Shown: positions 11,269 to 24,756 of the stretch, in pieces
Position numbering within the stretch: position 1 is the first letter of the stretch
Layout: every line of letters begins with the position of its first letter
From: Melastoma dodecandrum
Taxonomy: Eukaryota; Streptophyta; Magnoliopsida; Myrtales; Melastomataceae
Assembly: GCA_029817715.1 (NCBI GenBank)
Contig: JARUPY010000186.1
Coordinates: forward strand, 1 to 64,000
Length of the DNA stretch: 64,000 bases
Reading direction: 5' to 3'
The notes under the pieces: generated by a model
What the model was told of the DNA's origin: nothing
Seen by the model: only the letters and a program-made list of their open reading frames with translations
Databases searched by the model: none
Position numbers and translations under genes: made by a program

Positions 11269-14143
11269 GAGGATTGTATCAAAATAAATATTCATTTAAT
11301 AAAAACTTCTCTTACAAATTGCTTCTGCTTCCCTCTAACAAATACATCCCACAATGATGCAAGGAAGCGGCCTGAGAATTGTTGGGCCTTAGGCCCAGTA
11401 ATCGTGATGGTTGGGCTTCGGTCGTTGCTCCGTGTGGACCCAGCCTTATCGGACTTCACGTGGCATGGCATGGCCCGTATTTCATGCATGGATTAGTCAA
11501 ATTCGTGTCTATCCGTTATACAACGTGTTTGGTTAACAGGATCGTGTTTACTTGTTAGGTCGCTTACGATGACGAATCTTGTCCGTATATTTTTAACTCA
11601 AACTTTAATAGTGACATGTCGTGTCGTGTCTTATATATCAACGTATTATGCTGTGTTTATCAGCTCATGAACAAATATGGCACGACATTCGCTTACCCCA
11701 CCTCTAACTTGGTCGTAGAAGAAAGGGACCAAACGAACTTTATCTGTAGAACTAAAGGAATCGAGATTTTTAAACTCTTCTTCTAGAGTGAGCCATACTA
11801 CAACTCCCCATCATCTAAAGTCTACTACCACTTACCATTACATGCCCACAATTATTGTATGTAGTTGTCCAAACTTGGTCCGCTCATGACAGTAACCTCT
11901 TATCGCGGCCGCGGCACGTCCCCGGGCAGGAATTAGACTATCTATCCTAGGGAAAATTTCGAGTAACCTTTGAGATGTCGATTTTATTACATGTGATTTC
12001 ATCATACAATATATCATATGTTACCATTACCATCACTTAAGCTTTTCTATGATATCAACTTAACCATAGTCCCGCTAATATTTAAGTTTTTGGAAATCAG
12101 ACCATGATCTCATCGTATACCATGTTGCTTGCTACTGAATCATGTCGCCAGGCACGTCAGCGCGAGATGTTGCTGTCTATTGACCTCTGGTCACCATTTG
12201 CGTCGTGAATAAATGGTCGACGAAGCCCCAAACTCGAAGCTTAAAAGCCACATGGTGGGAGAATTCCAAAACTCAATTCACTGTTCTATTCTTCAGCCTA
12301 TAGCCAAACGCTCCCCCGCGTGGCCGTGTACGATCTCTAGTAAAGGGAGATTGAGCCGCCGTTGTTGTCCGAGCTAGCACGTCGGAGAGAGATGTCTGAT
12401 GGGGGAGTTGTCGTGGTCCTCGATGTGGAAGAAGAAGCCTTCTCTGGAGTACACAGTCGAGGGACATAAGACTTTCCCGATTCTCCAATCAAAGTGAGCC
12501 TTTCCCCTTGCGTTTCTCATTCATCCTTCATTGTCTGGCTTTTCATGAATGCGAAGAATCAACATGTCTTCACGGCAGGGAGGAGGCTTTGCGAAAAGGG
12601 GTTCGATGAAAGGATCCGAGCGTAACCATGTCGAAGGCAGTTGTGGAGATCATGGAGGAGAAGTCATCTTCATCCCAGGTAATAAGTAAACCCTAGTCTA
12701 CGCACTCCTCCGTTGCCATGGGAATTCAATCTCCGAGAGACGACGACGTCCGTAGATCGATATCATCGATGGGGAAGGGGGGGAGTGGTTGATCCTAGGT
12801 AGGTTTGCGTTTGGTGAAGAAAAATAAAAGATGGGAGAAGAGTGGTGAGTTAGTGATCATAGAGTTGGGTGTGTTAGGAGGTCAACCATAGAATTAAATC
12901 AAGTGTCGATCAATAATTATTCCAAAGATGAGTTTTAATTGGCATTTACGTATCATTTGCAGCGTGTTTCATGGGTCAAATGAATCTCTGAGGAATTTAA
13001 AAATTTCTGGACTAATCCAAATAAATAACATAAAATAAAAACAGGGATCTTCAGATGGGTGTGATTTCATGATGCATCTTACATTACTTGATCTCCTCAG
13101 CTTCATTGTCCGAAGCTGGCCCGGCGGAAAAAGTCGGACCCGCTACCGATCACCACCACATCAATGTCGGGATAGTCAACAAATCGCCATTCGTCATGAG
13201 GCGGAGCCGCTCCGGACGGGCTAATTCCCTTCCGTGGATTCTGCATCCTAGGAGACTCCTCTTATTGTTCGCCACGCTGTGAGAGTTCGGAACAAGTCTC
13301 TAGCTACACACCCGCTAAACAAATTATTCATAACTCGTGGCTTTTCTTGAATTCCGGCAGGTCGAGCATTGGGACGATGATCCTGATCTACTTAACTCTC
13401 CTGATCAGCAAAGGAGAGATTGAGTGAGCCGCGATCCAAGGGCGGGCAATACCATTACGTGTCCCTCGCGAGACATCTCATGTATTCGAAGAAGATGAAG
13501 AACTAGGAGGTGGGAGGCACATGCTATACGCCAAGAGAAAACAATTAGCATCAAGATCAACATCAAGAACAAGAATAAAGAAATCAAAGTTTGGGGGGGG
13601 CTTATCTTTTCGTGTAGTGGGGGACACAAAAAGGGGGGAGTGGAGGACCAAAATATTCTACTCCTCCTCCCCCTCTCCCTTTTTCTTCTTCCATTCTTAC
13701 CATCCTACTTTGGATGTCTTGCTTTTGTGTGAGGGTTTCCTTTTTGTATTTTGTGGTAGGAACTTTTGCCCATAACCTTTGTGTTTTCTCCTTCATTGTA
13801 TAATATTTTGATCTAGAAATTAATTAGAGACTATGACCAGATACATGACCCCAATTTCCTCCACTAATTCCATGAAAACGTGCCAATTGGTGTACTTGTT
13901 TTATATATTTATAGTCAATTTCACGAAAATTTGACTATAGATTTCTTTTTTCTTGATTAATTATGACTCCACTCAACGAGGATTTCTAATTATGGTGGAT
14001 GAGTCTTCGACCAAACTAATCTGGACTTGACCTAAATAAAGCACCTAACTATGGTGGCTGAGTCTAACTGCATCCAGTAAATTTGAACTCAAACCTTTTT
14101 TAGACATTCCAAACTTCTTATTAAAAAGAAAAGGCAAAATATC
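11269..14143. other. Spacer with unexplained GC-richer islands
   Basis: No gene recognised. GC-richer patches lie at about 12270-12700 and 13090-13290. A 41-codon open frame starts at 12564 (to 12689), and a possible splice donor falls just after 12677, so this may be a first exon or a relic; it matches nothing I know. About 13920-14100 carries two copies of a motif around tatggtgg(a/c)tgagtct that recurs elsewhere in the window. Confidence 0.35.
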
Positions 14144-15060
14144 GATATTTGGCCCCATCAATAGGCCAACTTTAAATTTTGACATATCGTTTAAAAATTT
14201 TTAAATTTGGCCTTATTTTGATTTTACTTTTTGATTTAGTCGTTTCGAATAGCTGACATGTCTCTAACGTGTCTTTTTTTTACATTAAAAAAAACATCGT
14301 ATCTTATTGAAGCCGTAGGGAGAATCACGGCTTCCCCTCTCCTGCTCCTTTTCCTTCTGCTTCCTCCTCCATTTCTACCACTTCTTGGTTCTTCATCGAT
14401 CTCAATTCCTCTTCCAACAAAAACCCATCCTTTCCCTTTTCCTCCGGTACCTTGACGATTTCCAGCTTCGCAACCTCACCTGGCGCAGAGGAGAACCTTG
14501 TCCTCGTTGACGCTGAAAAGGGAACAGAGGGTGCTCCTGGCGCGGACGTTGCAGGATTTCCTCTGAGGCTCGAAGGATCAGGAGAAGAGGGTGTCGGCGT
14601 TGTTCTTGGAGGCAGAGAAGGACTTGGTCCACCAAAGCCCAGGGAACAAGCCGGAGGAGGAGGAAGAAGGGTTACTGGAGTGGAGAGGCTTGCGGGAAGA
14701 GGAGGGTCGGAAGAAGAAGGGCCAGAGGGCGGAGGAGGAGTGGGGCTTGGTGGGAAGGTCGAAGGAGGAGAGGAAGGGCCAGAAGGAGAAGTAGCGTTGG
14801 GGTAGACGAAGAATGATGTTGCTAGAAGGATTTGAAAGGGGTTAGAGTTTTTCTACGCGACTTGGAAGGATTTCGTTGCTGTAGTTCACGTAGAAAAAAA
14901 AAAAAAATCAAGACACATCAGATATCTAAAAGTTTACCGTCAAAATCGTAACGGCCGTCGGGAATAAGGCCAAATCGAAAAGTAAAATTGAAATAAGGCC
15001 AAATTCAAAAACTTTTAAACGATATGCCAAAACCTAAAGTTTGGCCGAGGCCAAATATCC
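14144..15060. mobile_element. Non-autonomous TIR DNA element enclosing a GC-rich segment (Pack-MULE-like)
   Basis: The left end (14144 to about 14240) and the reverse complement of the right end (about 14970-15060) are clearly similar: both contain gatatttggcc, gacatatcgtttaaaa (left) or gcatatcgtttaaaa (right), aatttggccttatttt/c and a tttgattt(a/g)g box. Weaker similarity continues inward to about 14290 and 14893. Between the arms sits a GC-rich, purine-skewed stretch (14330-14810) with a 117-codon open frame (14452-14805, rich in Gly and Glu). The interior base composition is unlike the arms, which fits captured gene sequence. No transposase is present and I could not identify a target-site duplication. 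The Mutator-like assignment is an inference from arm length. Confidence 0.6.
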
Positions 15061-17430
<2,370 letters not shown>

Positions 17431-17802
17431 AAGACTCGGAAAGAGTTTGCATTTTAGAGATTGAGACTTGAGATTATGCCCCAATTAGTGTTTTGTTTAA
17501 GACTTGCGTTTTTACATTTTTGGACCAAATAATAAAATCAAATCTCAATATTTTTATGGGTTTTTTTATGAATATCAATCACTAATTATTAGTTATTACA
17601 GTCGTTAAATGAAAATTGAAAAAAAAAATAATGCCGTCGGGATATTTTAAAGAAAGTGGCTAAATTGAAAATAATTTATTATTAAGGACTAAAGGGTGAA
17701 AATTGAGAAGTACTGGACTAAACACTTTTCCGAAAAGACAACCTTGGACCAATCCGAACTGAGCCAACGGCGTTCGTTCGTGATTGTCAACTGTTTGTCC
17801 AA
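17431..17802. other. Spacer between THI1 and the PPR gene
   Basis: Short intergenic region with the THI1 poly(A) signal (17531) and AT-rich sequence. The last 70 bases are the probable PPR leader. Confidence 0.5.
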
Positions 17803-19518
17803 ATGCTTGTGAGAAGTTCTGCCCGGCTCCTCTGCAGACAACTCTCGACCTCGACGGCATGGCGAACCCAGTTCCAGGAAAGGAAGATCCCGTCCCAAAT
17901 CGCCGCGATAATACAACAGCGCCACAACTGGAAGTTCGTCCTGGAGAGTCGGGAGCTGACTTCCTTCCTCACGTCGTCGACGTTCCCCCGCGTCCTGAGG
18001 ATTGTCCGGAGCGACCCCGACACGGCGATCACCTTCTATAACTACTCAGTCGCATATTTATCCGTCCTGCCCGACCTCAGGTGCAAATGCATCATCATGG
18101 GGTGTTTGATTGAGTCTGGCCGAGTCCACCAGGTTAGGCCCGTGTTGGATTCTGTTGTTGCAGCCTACCCAGTTTCGAGAATCACTCAGACGGCAATCGG
18201 GGAGGGCCAAGGCCGGGACTTTGTGGCCCCCTTGTTGGGTCTGCTTATGGAGAGTTACTGTGACAATTGTTGGGATTCGGATAGTTTGAAGGTGTTTAAA
18301 TTCATGAGGAATCGTGGTATTGAAGTGCCGGCAGGCGTGTGTAATGTAGTTCTCAGTTGTTTGTTGAGAACGAATGAGGTGAAGATGGGATGGTGTTTCT
18401 ACGGAGCAACTGTCAGAACTGGCGTTGTGACGGACCGATCAATGTGGTCTTTGCTTGCCAGAATGTTGGATAAGGATGGAAAGATCGACAGGATTGCGGT
18501 GCTTCTGGATTTAGGGATCTGTACTTCGGTGATGTATGGAATTGTTATTGATTGGTGTTGCAAGATAGGAGACTTTGCCGGGGCATTTAGTCGGTTGGAT
18601 GAGATGGGAAAGAGAGGATTTCCTGCAGGTTTTAAGTTTTACAGCTTGATCCTTGATGGTGCTTGTCGTGTCCGAGATGCAGATGTCACCGATAGGACAG
18701 TTGGGATGATGGTTGAGAAAAAAATGCTTCCACGAAGCCTGTCGACAGAATATGATGCTGTTATTTGTAGGTTTTGTGGTCTGGGGAAGGTTTATGCTGC
18801 GGAGATGTTCTATCAGAAAGCTTCCAACGATGGAATTGAATTGCAAAGTGATACTTGTGGTTCTTTATTGAAGTTGTTTTCGGACGAAGGCAGAATGGAT
18901 GAAGCCGTCAGGATGCATAAGGTGATATCCAACATGGGCAGTACTGTTGGCGATGCTTGTTACAACTCATTTGTTAATGTTCTTTGCAAGGATGAGGCAC
19001 TGTCAGAGGAGACAACCCAAATGCTCGGGGATCTGATCTCGAGAGGTTATACTCCTCATGGACAGGAATTGTCAAAATTATTTGCTTCTGGCTGTCGACG
19101 GAGAAGGTGGAGAGAAGTCGAGGATCTGTTGGATATAATCCTCGATAAAGATTTATTATCGTTGCTGGATCCATCCTGTTGTATCAAATTGGTTAGGCAT
19201 TACTTCAAAACCCAGCGAATCCACAAAGCTGTCGCCTTGCACAATCAGATGGAGGCGTCAAACATGGCTTTAGACGAGAGGACTTACACTTTACTCATAG
19301 AGAATCTGTTAAAAGAGGACATTGAGACTGCCTCCAGGATTTTCCACTATATGAAGGGGAAAGGACTTGTGAGCAGCACGAGCTTCTCGGTCATTATTCG
19401 TGGGCTCTGTCACTTGAAGGAAATGAAGATGGCAATGAAGTATCATGACGAGATGTTGCAGATGGGTTTAAAGCCAGAGGGCCAAGCATATAAACGTCTA
19501 ATAGCAGGTTTCGACTAG
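17803..19518 (+). CDS. Pentatricopeptide repeat protein, P class, probably mitochondrial
   Basis: Intronless 571-aa protein. PPR proteins are sequence-specific RNA-binding helical-repeat proteins that act on organellar transcripts. The N-terminus (MLVRSSARLLCRQLSTSTAWR) is Arg/Ser-rich and lacks acidic residues, as in mitochondrial presequences. Degenerate 35-residue repeats run from about residue 150 to the end, visible for example as YGIVIDWCCKIGDFAGAFSRLDEMGKRG, YNSFVNVLCKD and FSVIIRGLCHLKEMKMAMKYHDEMLQMGLKP. There is no E, DYW or SMR domain at the C-terminus, so it is P class. The repeats resemble Arabidopsis At4g21170, but I cannot confirm orthology. The start codon is the first ATG of the frame and gives the full presequence. 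Confidence 0.88.
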   Translation: MLVRSSARLLCRQLSTSTAWRTQFQERKIPSQIAAIIQQRHNWKFVLESRELTSFLTSSTFPRVLRIVRSDPDTAITFYNYSVAYLSVLPDLRCKCIIMGCLIESGRVHQVRPVLDSVVAAYPVSRITQTAIGEGQGRDFVAPLLGLLMESYCDNCWDSDSLKVFKFMRNRGIEVPAGVCNVVLSCLLRTNEVKMGWCFYGATVRTGVVTDRSMWSLLARMLDKDGKIDRIAVLLDLGICTSVMYGIVIDWCCKIGDFAGAFSRLDEMGKRGFPAGFKFYSLILDGACRVRDADVTDRTVGMMVEKKMLPRSLSTEYDAVICRFCGLGKVYAAEMFYQKASNDGIELQSDTCGSLLKLFSDEGRMDEAVRMHKVISNMGSTVGDACYNSFVNVLCKDEALSEETTQMLGDLISRGYTPHGQELSKLFASGCRRRRWREVEDLLDIILDKDLLSLLDPSCCIKLVRHYFKTQRIHKAVALHNQMEASNMALDERTYTLLIENLLKEDIETASRIFHYMKGKGLVSSTSFSVIIRGLCHLKEMKMAMKYHDEMLQMGLKPEGQAYKRLIAGFD

Positions 19519-20541
19519 GCCGCCTCAAAGCAGGCAGAAGTAAACGCATACACACAAAAGCTCGTCCATCAGCGGACAATGTTAATCCTAGTGCCCGCAC
19601 ATTGTTGCCAGTCACCTCCTGACCAGTGACCTGTGGAGCCATCTGTTCTGTTTCGTCTTTCTGTAACTGCCCGCACTATTTCTCAGTTCAGCCATGGGGA
19701 TCGCCAAATTCATTCATGGCCCACACAACAAACAAGGCAAAGAGTCAGCACCCTGGAGGAAGCAGGTTATCACATAGGTCAGATCATTTCTCGCGAATCC
19801 CAGGTCAAATTACTAATTACTGTTCAGTACTTTTGGGTCTGAAAGATTTTTGAAGGCTCGTCTTGCTTTTACCAATTTCGATGAATGTGGGGTTCGGTTT
19901 TCAACGTACCAAAGTTTTCCACCAAGGAACAATTCACGGACATGATTTTGAATATAATGGGGGGAGGGGGGTGTAATAAAGTGGATTTTCATCATAGAAG
20001 AGGATCTTTCATCGGGATTTTTACCACTCATGGCAAGTAATGATATGCATTGCATAATTTGATTATATTTTTGAAGGCCCTAAGACTGGACCGGTTTGAT
20101 ATGTCCGAAGAAGAACCGGAATCCAACCAGAACATGCGGAGACACCGAACAGGGAAGCACTTCTGTCCATTTCCTCATATGCAGGAAAAGATTCCTGTCT
20201 ATTTGTTCTGTTCTGTTCCTCTTTGTCGTGTCCAGCCTTTAGTTGGTTATCTTTTTGTTCCCCCTTCCCCCCTCTCTCATCCCACCTCAAACGACTCATT
20301 CATCCTCTCCTCTTGTGATCTCACCACCTTTCAAATAATTTTTTTACCAAAAAAAAACATCCTTTTCTTTCCTTTCGGGTAATACAGAAAAAGGGTTAGA
20401 AAGATCTTCATCTTAAATTTTCTGGGAGTGAAAGCAAGGAAGGTTTTTTGGGAGAGATGAAGACGCCATGAATGAATTAGTAGTTTGTCCTTAGTTGGGT
20501 AGCTGTAATTTTTTCCTGGGGCCGGCCTTGATCAAGACATC
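19519..20541. other. Spacer and RIC gene leader
   Basis: No gene recognised. The CT-rich stretch at about 20200-20330 and the run up to 20541 probably contain the promoter and 5' UTR of the CRIB gene. Confidence 0.4.
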
Positions 20542-21501
20542 ATGGCAAAGATCAAAGGATTCTACAAAGGGTTCAAGTTCATATCCCAGATGTTTGGTAA
20601 TTATTCCCACTTTGATCCCTTTGTTTTCAATGGATTGAGTCCTGTGTTTACATTGTTTGTGTTCAATGGTTTTGTTGTAGTGTTGAAGGAGCAGGAGATT
20701 GAGATGGAGATTGGATGCCCTACAGATGTGAAGCATGTTACTCATATTGGTTGGGATGGTCCATCTGGTAATGGACCCGCCTGGGTATGTCTTGACTCAT
20801 TGATTCTTGTCACGGTTTTTCTGGAATGATTTGATGATTAATTAACTGGGTGATGTTAGAATCGTGTTGGGTTTTCTTGTGTTGTGTTTAGTTGTGGTTA
20901 CTGATCAGTGGGTGTTGTTGCTCAAACTCGCGATGCAGATGAAAGAGTTCAATAATGCACCCGAGCTCCAGTCGTCCCTGCAAGAAGCTGTCGACACTCA
21001 TGGTCCCAATCCGACCAACGATGTGTCCTCGCATTCTCAAGGTACCTCTTGGTTCTCATGGTTCGTCCTATTTTCGTTACTTTGGTATGTCAGGCAGAGG
21101 AACTTATTGTTAGTTTCAGGTAGAGGCTTGCTTAGATTTGGTACAAAGAAAACTTAGAGCTTGTTAGAACTGATCTTCGATTTGTTTTCTAAGAGTTGAC
21201 GACTTATTGTAGAAGCATGCTTGATTGTCTTGCGAGAATTTGAGATGTTAGATTATTTGCTTTTACTTAAAACGAAGTAACATGAGTAAAAAACTAAGCC
21301 GCTCATAAATGGTTCGAAGCTGCAGGTAAGTCGAAGGATAATCCAACTAGTGAAGCACCGACCTTATCAAAGAAGCAGAAACGGAAGAAGATTAAGTCAT
21401 CATCGTCTTCTGCCAAGTCAATGGCAAAATCCTCACGAGCGGGAAAGTCGAAAGTGAAACAGCCCGAAATGCAAAGCATTGCTGTAGCAGCTGCATCATA
21501 G
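20542..21501 (+). CDS. CRIB-domain ROP-interacting effector (RIC10/RIC11-like)
   Basis: RIC proteins bind active ROP (plant Rho) GTPases through a CRIB motif and link them to cytoskeleton and membrane responses. The exons are 20542-20596, 20681-20784, 20939-21041 and 21326-21501, in phase, giving 145 aa. The N-terminus ([18 protein letters not shown]) is the conserved lead of this subgroup. The CRIB motif [17 protein letters not shown] spans about residues 29-45, with the two histidines of the I-S-x-P..F-x-H-x-x-H-V-G consensus. The rest is short and polar, ending in a Lys/Ser-rich tail (about 98-135) that could aid membrane or nuclear association. It belongs to the small RIC10/11 type by length and N-terminus. 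Confidence 0.9.
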
Positions 21502-22114
21502 CAGCAACCCTTTTAACATCTGTTTTGGCAATTGTCATTCCATCCAGCACAGAAAGATCTTCAGGCCGAGGGCGTTGGGGGTGTGCAGTGATCATTCGCT
21601 CACTGATACAAGCAGAAACCACACACCAGTCTTCTCCCGACGGCTTCAAAGGACTTCGTGTTGTGAGAGTTCTGTCATTGGCGGCAATTGCCCAACCAGT
21701 TATCTACTTCTCGACGTTGCCACATCTGTGACAGGCATTCAGCAAGCACTTTTTGATTAGTTCTTTTTCGCAGTTCACAGAACAAGAATTGGTTGTATTT
21801 CGGCGCGTGAACCAGCCTCCTCTACCCGTCAACTCAATGGCTGTCCCTGGTATCTAATACTTTCAACTTCCCCACGCAACATCAAAGCTCTGCCACAAGA
21901 CAGCGTATGATAGCAGCCAGATCCTTTTCGCCCACCTTCATCGGCCCATCACGAGGATAAGTTCTGTGCTTTCAACAACATAGTATTATTACCAGAAGAA
22001 CATCTTTGGACGATGAGATTTCAACTGACCTCGTCTTAATACTATATTTAGCCTAATCACCTCCCCTCATACCACTTGTTCACCTGTTCTGCACTTCGTT
22101 CGCTTTCTCTCATC
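21502..22114. other. Spacer
   Basis: RIC 3' region and the upstream part of the COBRA-like locus. Nothing else seen. Confidence 0.4.
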
Positions 22115-23802
22115 GAAATGAAAACGATGGCGAGAGCTTTGAGATTCTTCCTCGCCGCAGTAGTTTTGTTAGTTTCCTGTGAGATGCGTGGGATATATCC
22201 TCAGGATCGGGGGGATTACGGTGGCAATGTGCAGGCACAGCCTGCGGCTCATTCCCCTGTGATCGATAGCTGCAATGGGATTTTTATATCGTATGAGTTC
22301 CTGTCGAGGACGAAGGAGTACCCCCACGCGAAGAACTCGACCGTGCAGACCTGGGCCTTTAAGTCTGTCGCAACGGTACTGAACACAGGCACAATCGATC
22401 TCAACGAGTGGAAGTTGTACGTCGGATTTCAGCACGGGGAGATATTGGTCTCTGCCGATGGGGGGGTACTGGAGGACACAGATGGGTTCCCGTCAATAAT
22501 ATAGGGAATGGGACGTATTTGACGGGATATCCACAGGGTGATCTTCTCACATTGATAGAGACCGCCGGGGATCTGACGCAGATCCAGGCAGTGGTACAGA
22601 TGAAGGGGACTCATTTTGGGGTGGAGCCGCCGGGAGTCCCGATGCCAAAGACGATCCGACTCGAGAACGATGGTATTAACTGTCCCGCACCAACTCGCCA
22701 TAGTAAGTATATACTGCTAAAGGATCGGTCACGAGCATGATCAGCGGTAACAAATTAAACAATCTATCATTGTTAGTGCAGAAAGCTCAATGTATGCTTG
22801 TTGCGTTAAGGATCCAAAGCACAAGGCCAACAACACGAGAACGAAGTTCCTCGCTCGCCAAACGGGTGATCTTACTTTCACCTATGACGTCATTGAGACA
22901 TACGGGTGATCTTACCTTGCCCAGGTGACCATCGAGAATGGTAGCCCGTTAGGTCGGTTGGATCACTGGAATCTGACATGGGAATGGATGAGAGGTGAGT
23001 TCATATACATGATGAAGGGAGCATACACACACAAGATCGATTTTGCGGACTGCATCTACGGGGTTGCGGCAAAGCAATAAGGTGGCCTCGATTTCTCCCA
23101 AGTGATGAACTGAGAGAAGAAGCCAGTGATACTAGTGCGTGAGGCTGCAACGAGTCCAAGTCATCATGTAACAAGGATGCGAAAGCTATGCTCCTCCCGC
23201 CCAAGGCCCTGCTCGTACCGTTCGAGAACAGGACAGCAATGGCCGTCGCCTGGGCTAAGATCAAGCACTTCCACATCCCGACCCCATTACCCTGCCCTGA
23301 CCACTGCGGGGTGAGCATAAACTGGCATGTAAACACGGACTACAAGAGCGGGTGGTCGGTCCGGGTCACTCTTTTCAACTGGGAAGAGGACGTCTTCGCT
23401 GACTGGTTCGTCGCGGCCAAGATAAAGAAAGCAATCCTAGGGTACCAGAAAGCGTACACATTCAACGGGACGGTCTTCCCGGAGTTCAATGACACGATCT
23501 TCATGCAGGGGTTACCGGGACTGAACTACCTGATTGGGGAGACGAACGGGACAGATCCTAGGAAGGATCCAAGGGAGCCTGGGAAACTACATTCGGTGAT
23601 ATCGTTCACGAAAAAGCACACCTCGGGGATTCGCGTCGACAAAGGCGATGGCTTTCCAACGAAATTCTACTTCAACGGTGAGGAATGCTCGCTCCCGAGT
23701 CACATCCCGACGGGAATTGCATATCAGCGGGAGATCACGAGTTCATTTTCGCAAATTTTATTCATAGAATTATTATTCTTCCTTCTTATCAATTACACGT
23801 AG
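22115..23802 (+). pseudogene. COBRA-like (COBL7/10 type) pseudogene
   Basis: COBRA-like proteins are GPI-anchored cell-wall proteins that guide cellulose deposition. A signal peptide (from 22118) leads into the N-terminal domain of the long COBL7-11 subgroup (CNGIFISYEF, QTWAFKSVATVLNTG, GFQHGEILVSADG). A frameshift near 22490-22500 splits it from YLTGYPQGDLLTLIETAGDLTQIQ and VPMPKTIRLENDG. Further breaks precede RQTGDLTFTYDVIETYG (a stop follows) and VTIENGSPLGRLDHWNL..GAYTHKIDFADCIYG. At about 23130 the frame jumps from EKKPVIL directly to the CACGC-like cysteine segment, so roughly 150 central codons present in the family are missing. The last part (23188-23802) is open, with VSINWHVNTDYKSGWSVRVTLFNWEE and GLPGLNYLIGE, but its C-terminus is altered. 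It cannot yield a normal COBRA protein. Confidence 0.85.
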
Positions 23803-24186
23803 AATTTTTTATATATATATTTTTTAATTTTACTTTATTAATTATATTCATTCCTCCAAAAATTGTAAAGTAGAAAAAAAATGTCACGATTGTATAAAAA
23901 AATTAGGAAATGATAAAATTGATGAATACACGATTTGATTTTAATTAGTGCAAAAATATTTCGTATTTTAGGATACTCACTTTCGAAATTTCGTAGGTTG
24001 AATTTACTTATTAAAGAACGTGATTTTTATAAAATCGAGATCGTCTCGAATTAGCCGATACTGGAAAAACATATGATAAAAACAATGATACATTCTTGGC
24101 AGTACATTAGTTTCTAACGAGGATTACATCATGTCTTGGTCTGTCTGTCCCCCTCGAAACGTTCGTTCCTTCTTACAAGGAAAACA
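23803..24186. other. AT-rich spacer
   Basis: AT-rich sequence upstream of the LEA_2 gene. No feature seen. Confidence 0.4.
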
Positions 24187-24756
24187 ATGGCTCGTTGCCT
24201 GATGAAGTTCCTCAAGTTCTGCTGCATCGCTACATTTGTCCTTCTTCTGATCATGGCGGCGACCTTCGTCGCTCTATATTTCACCATCCTCAAGCCTAAG
24301 AAGCCAGAGATGGTCATGCAGCCAGTGGCGCTCAAGGGGTACAGACTCACTTCCATATTCCCGCCAATCCTCAACATGAAGCTTGGTGTCACAGTCACGG
24401 TCAATAACCACAACTACGGAAGCTTCAAGTACGAGAACGGCACAACCTACATCAAATACAGGGAGACAGTCGTTGCGGAGGCCTTGATCAAGGGAGACAC
24501 CCTCCCCGCAAGGGGGAAGCTCAATGTCAGCACGACCGTGAACCTCTCGGCCGATAGGATGGCTTCAAACCAGTATTTCATCACGGATTGCCATTCCGGA
24601 TGGCTCAACTTGACATCCACAACGACGCTACACGGAGAGGTGAAGGTGTTGAAGCTGTTCAAGATGAAAGCCACGACTTACAGCAAATGTGACATTTCTA
24701 TTGATATCAAGAATCAAACCTCCGTCTCCGTTTGCGATCACAAAATCAACTACTGA
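24187..24756 (+). CDS. LEA_2-domain (NDR1/HIN1-like or LEA hydroxyproline-rich) membrane protein
   Basis: Intronless, 189 aa. One N-terminal membrane anchor (about residues 11-34, FCCIATFVLLLIMAATFVALYFTIL) is followed by an extracytosolic LEA_2-type beta domain. This contains LNMKLGVTVTVNNHNYGSFKYENGTTYIKYRE, the common 'N-P/H-N' and 'Y' features of the family, and a Cys near the end. Members of the family (NHL proteins, NDR1) localise to the plasma membrane or plasmodesmata and many take part in stress or defence responses; the exact role here is unknown. The start at 24187 is preferred over an in-frame ATG at 24136 because its context is better (AAACAATGGCT) and it puts the anchor at the N-terminus. 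Confidence 0.85.
   Translation: MARCLMKFLKFCCIATFVLLLIMAATFVALYFTILKPKKPEMVMQPVALKGYRLTSIFPPILNMKLGVTVTVNNHNYGSFKYENGTTYIKYRETVVAEALIKGDTLPARGKLNVSTTVNLSADRMASNQYFITDCHSGWLNLTSTTTLHGEVKVLKLFKMKATTYSKCDISIDIKNQTSVSVCDHKINY

Noticed and set aside
14402..14805. Open frames inside the TIR element as genes
   Set aside because: Low-complexity Glu/Gly-rich translations with no domain; treated as part of the mobile element.
17431..17660. TPP riboswitch near the thiamine gene
   Set aside because: In plants the riboswitch is in THIC, and I see no TPP-sensor helices in the THI1 3' region.
22863..22917. Repeat of acgggtgatctta within the COBRA-like locus
   Set aside because: Both occurrences fall in normal coding positions (TGDLTFT and TYG..YLAQ); a small mutation made the second look alike.
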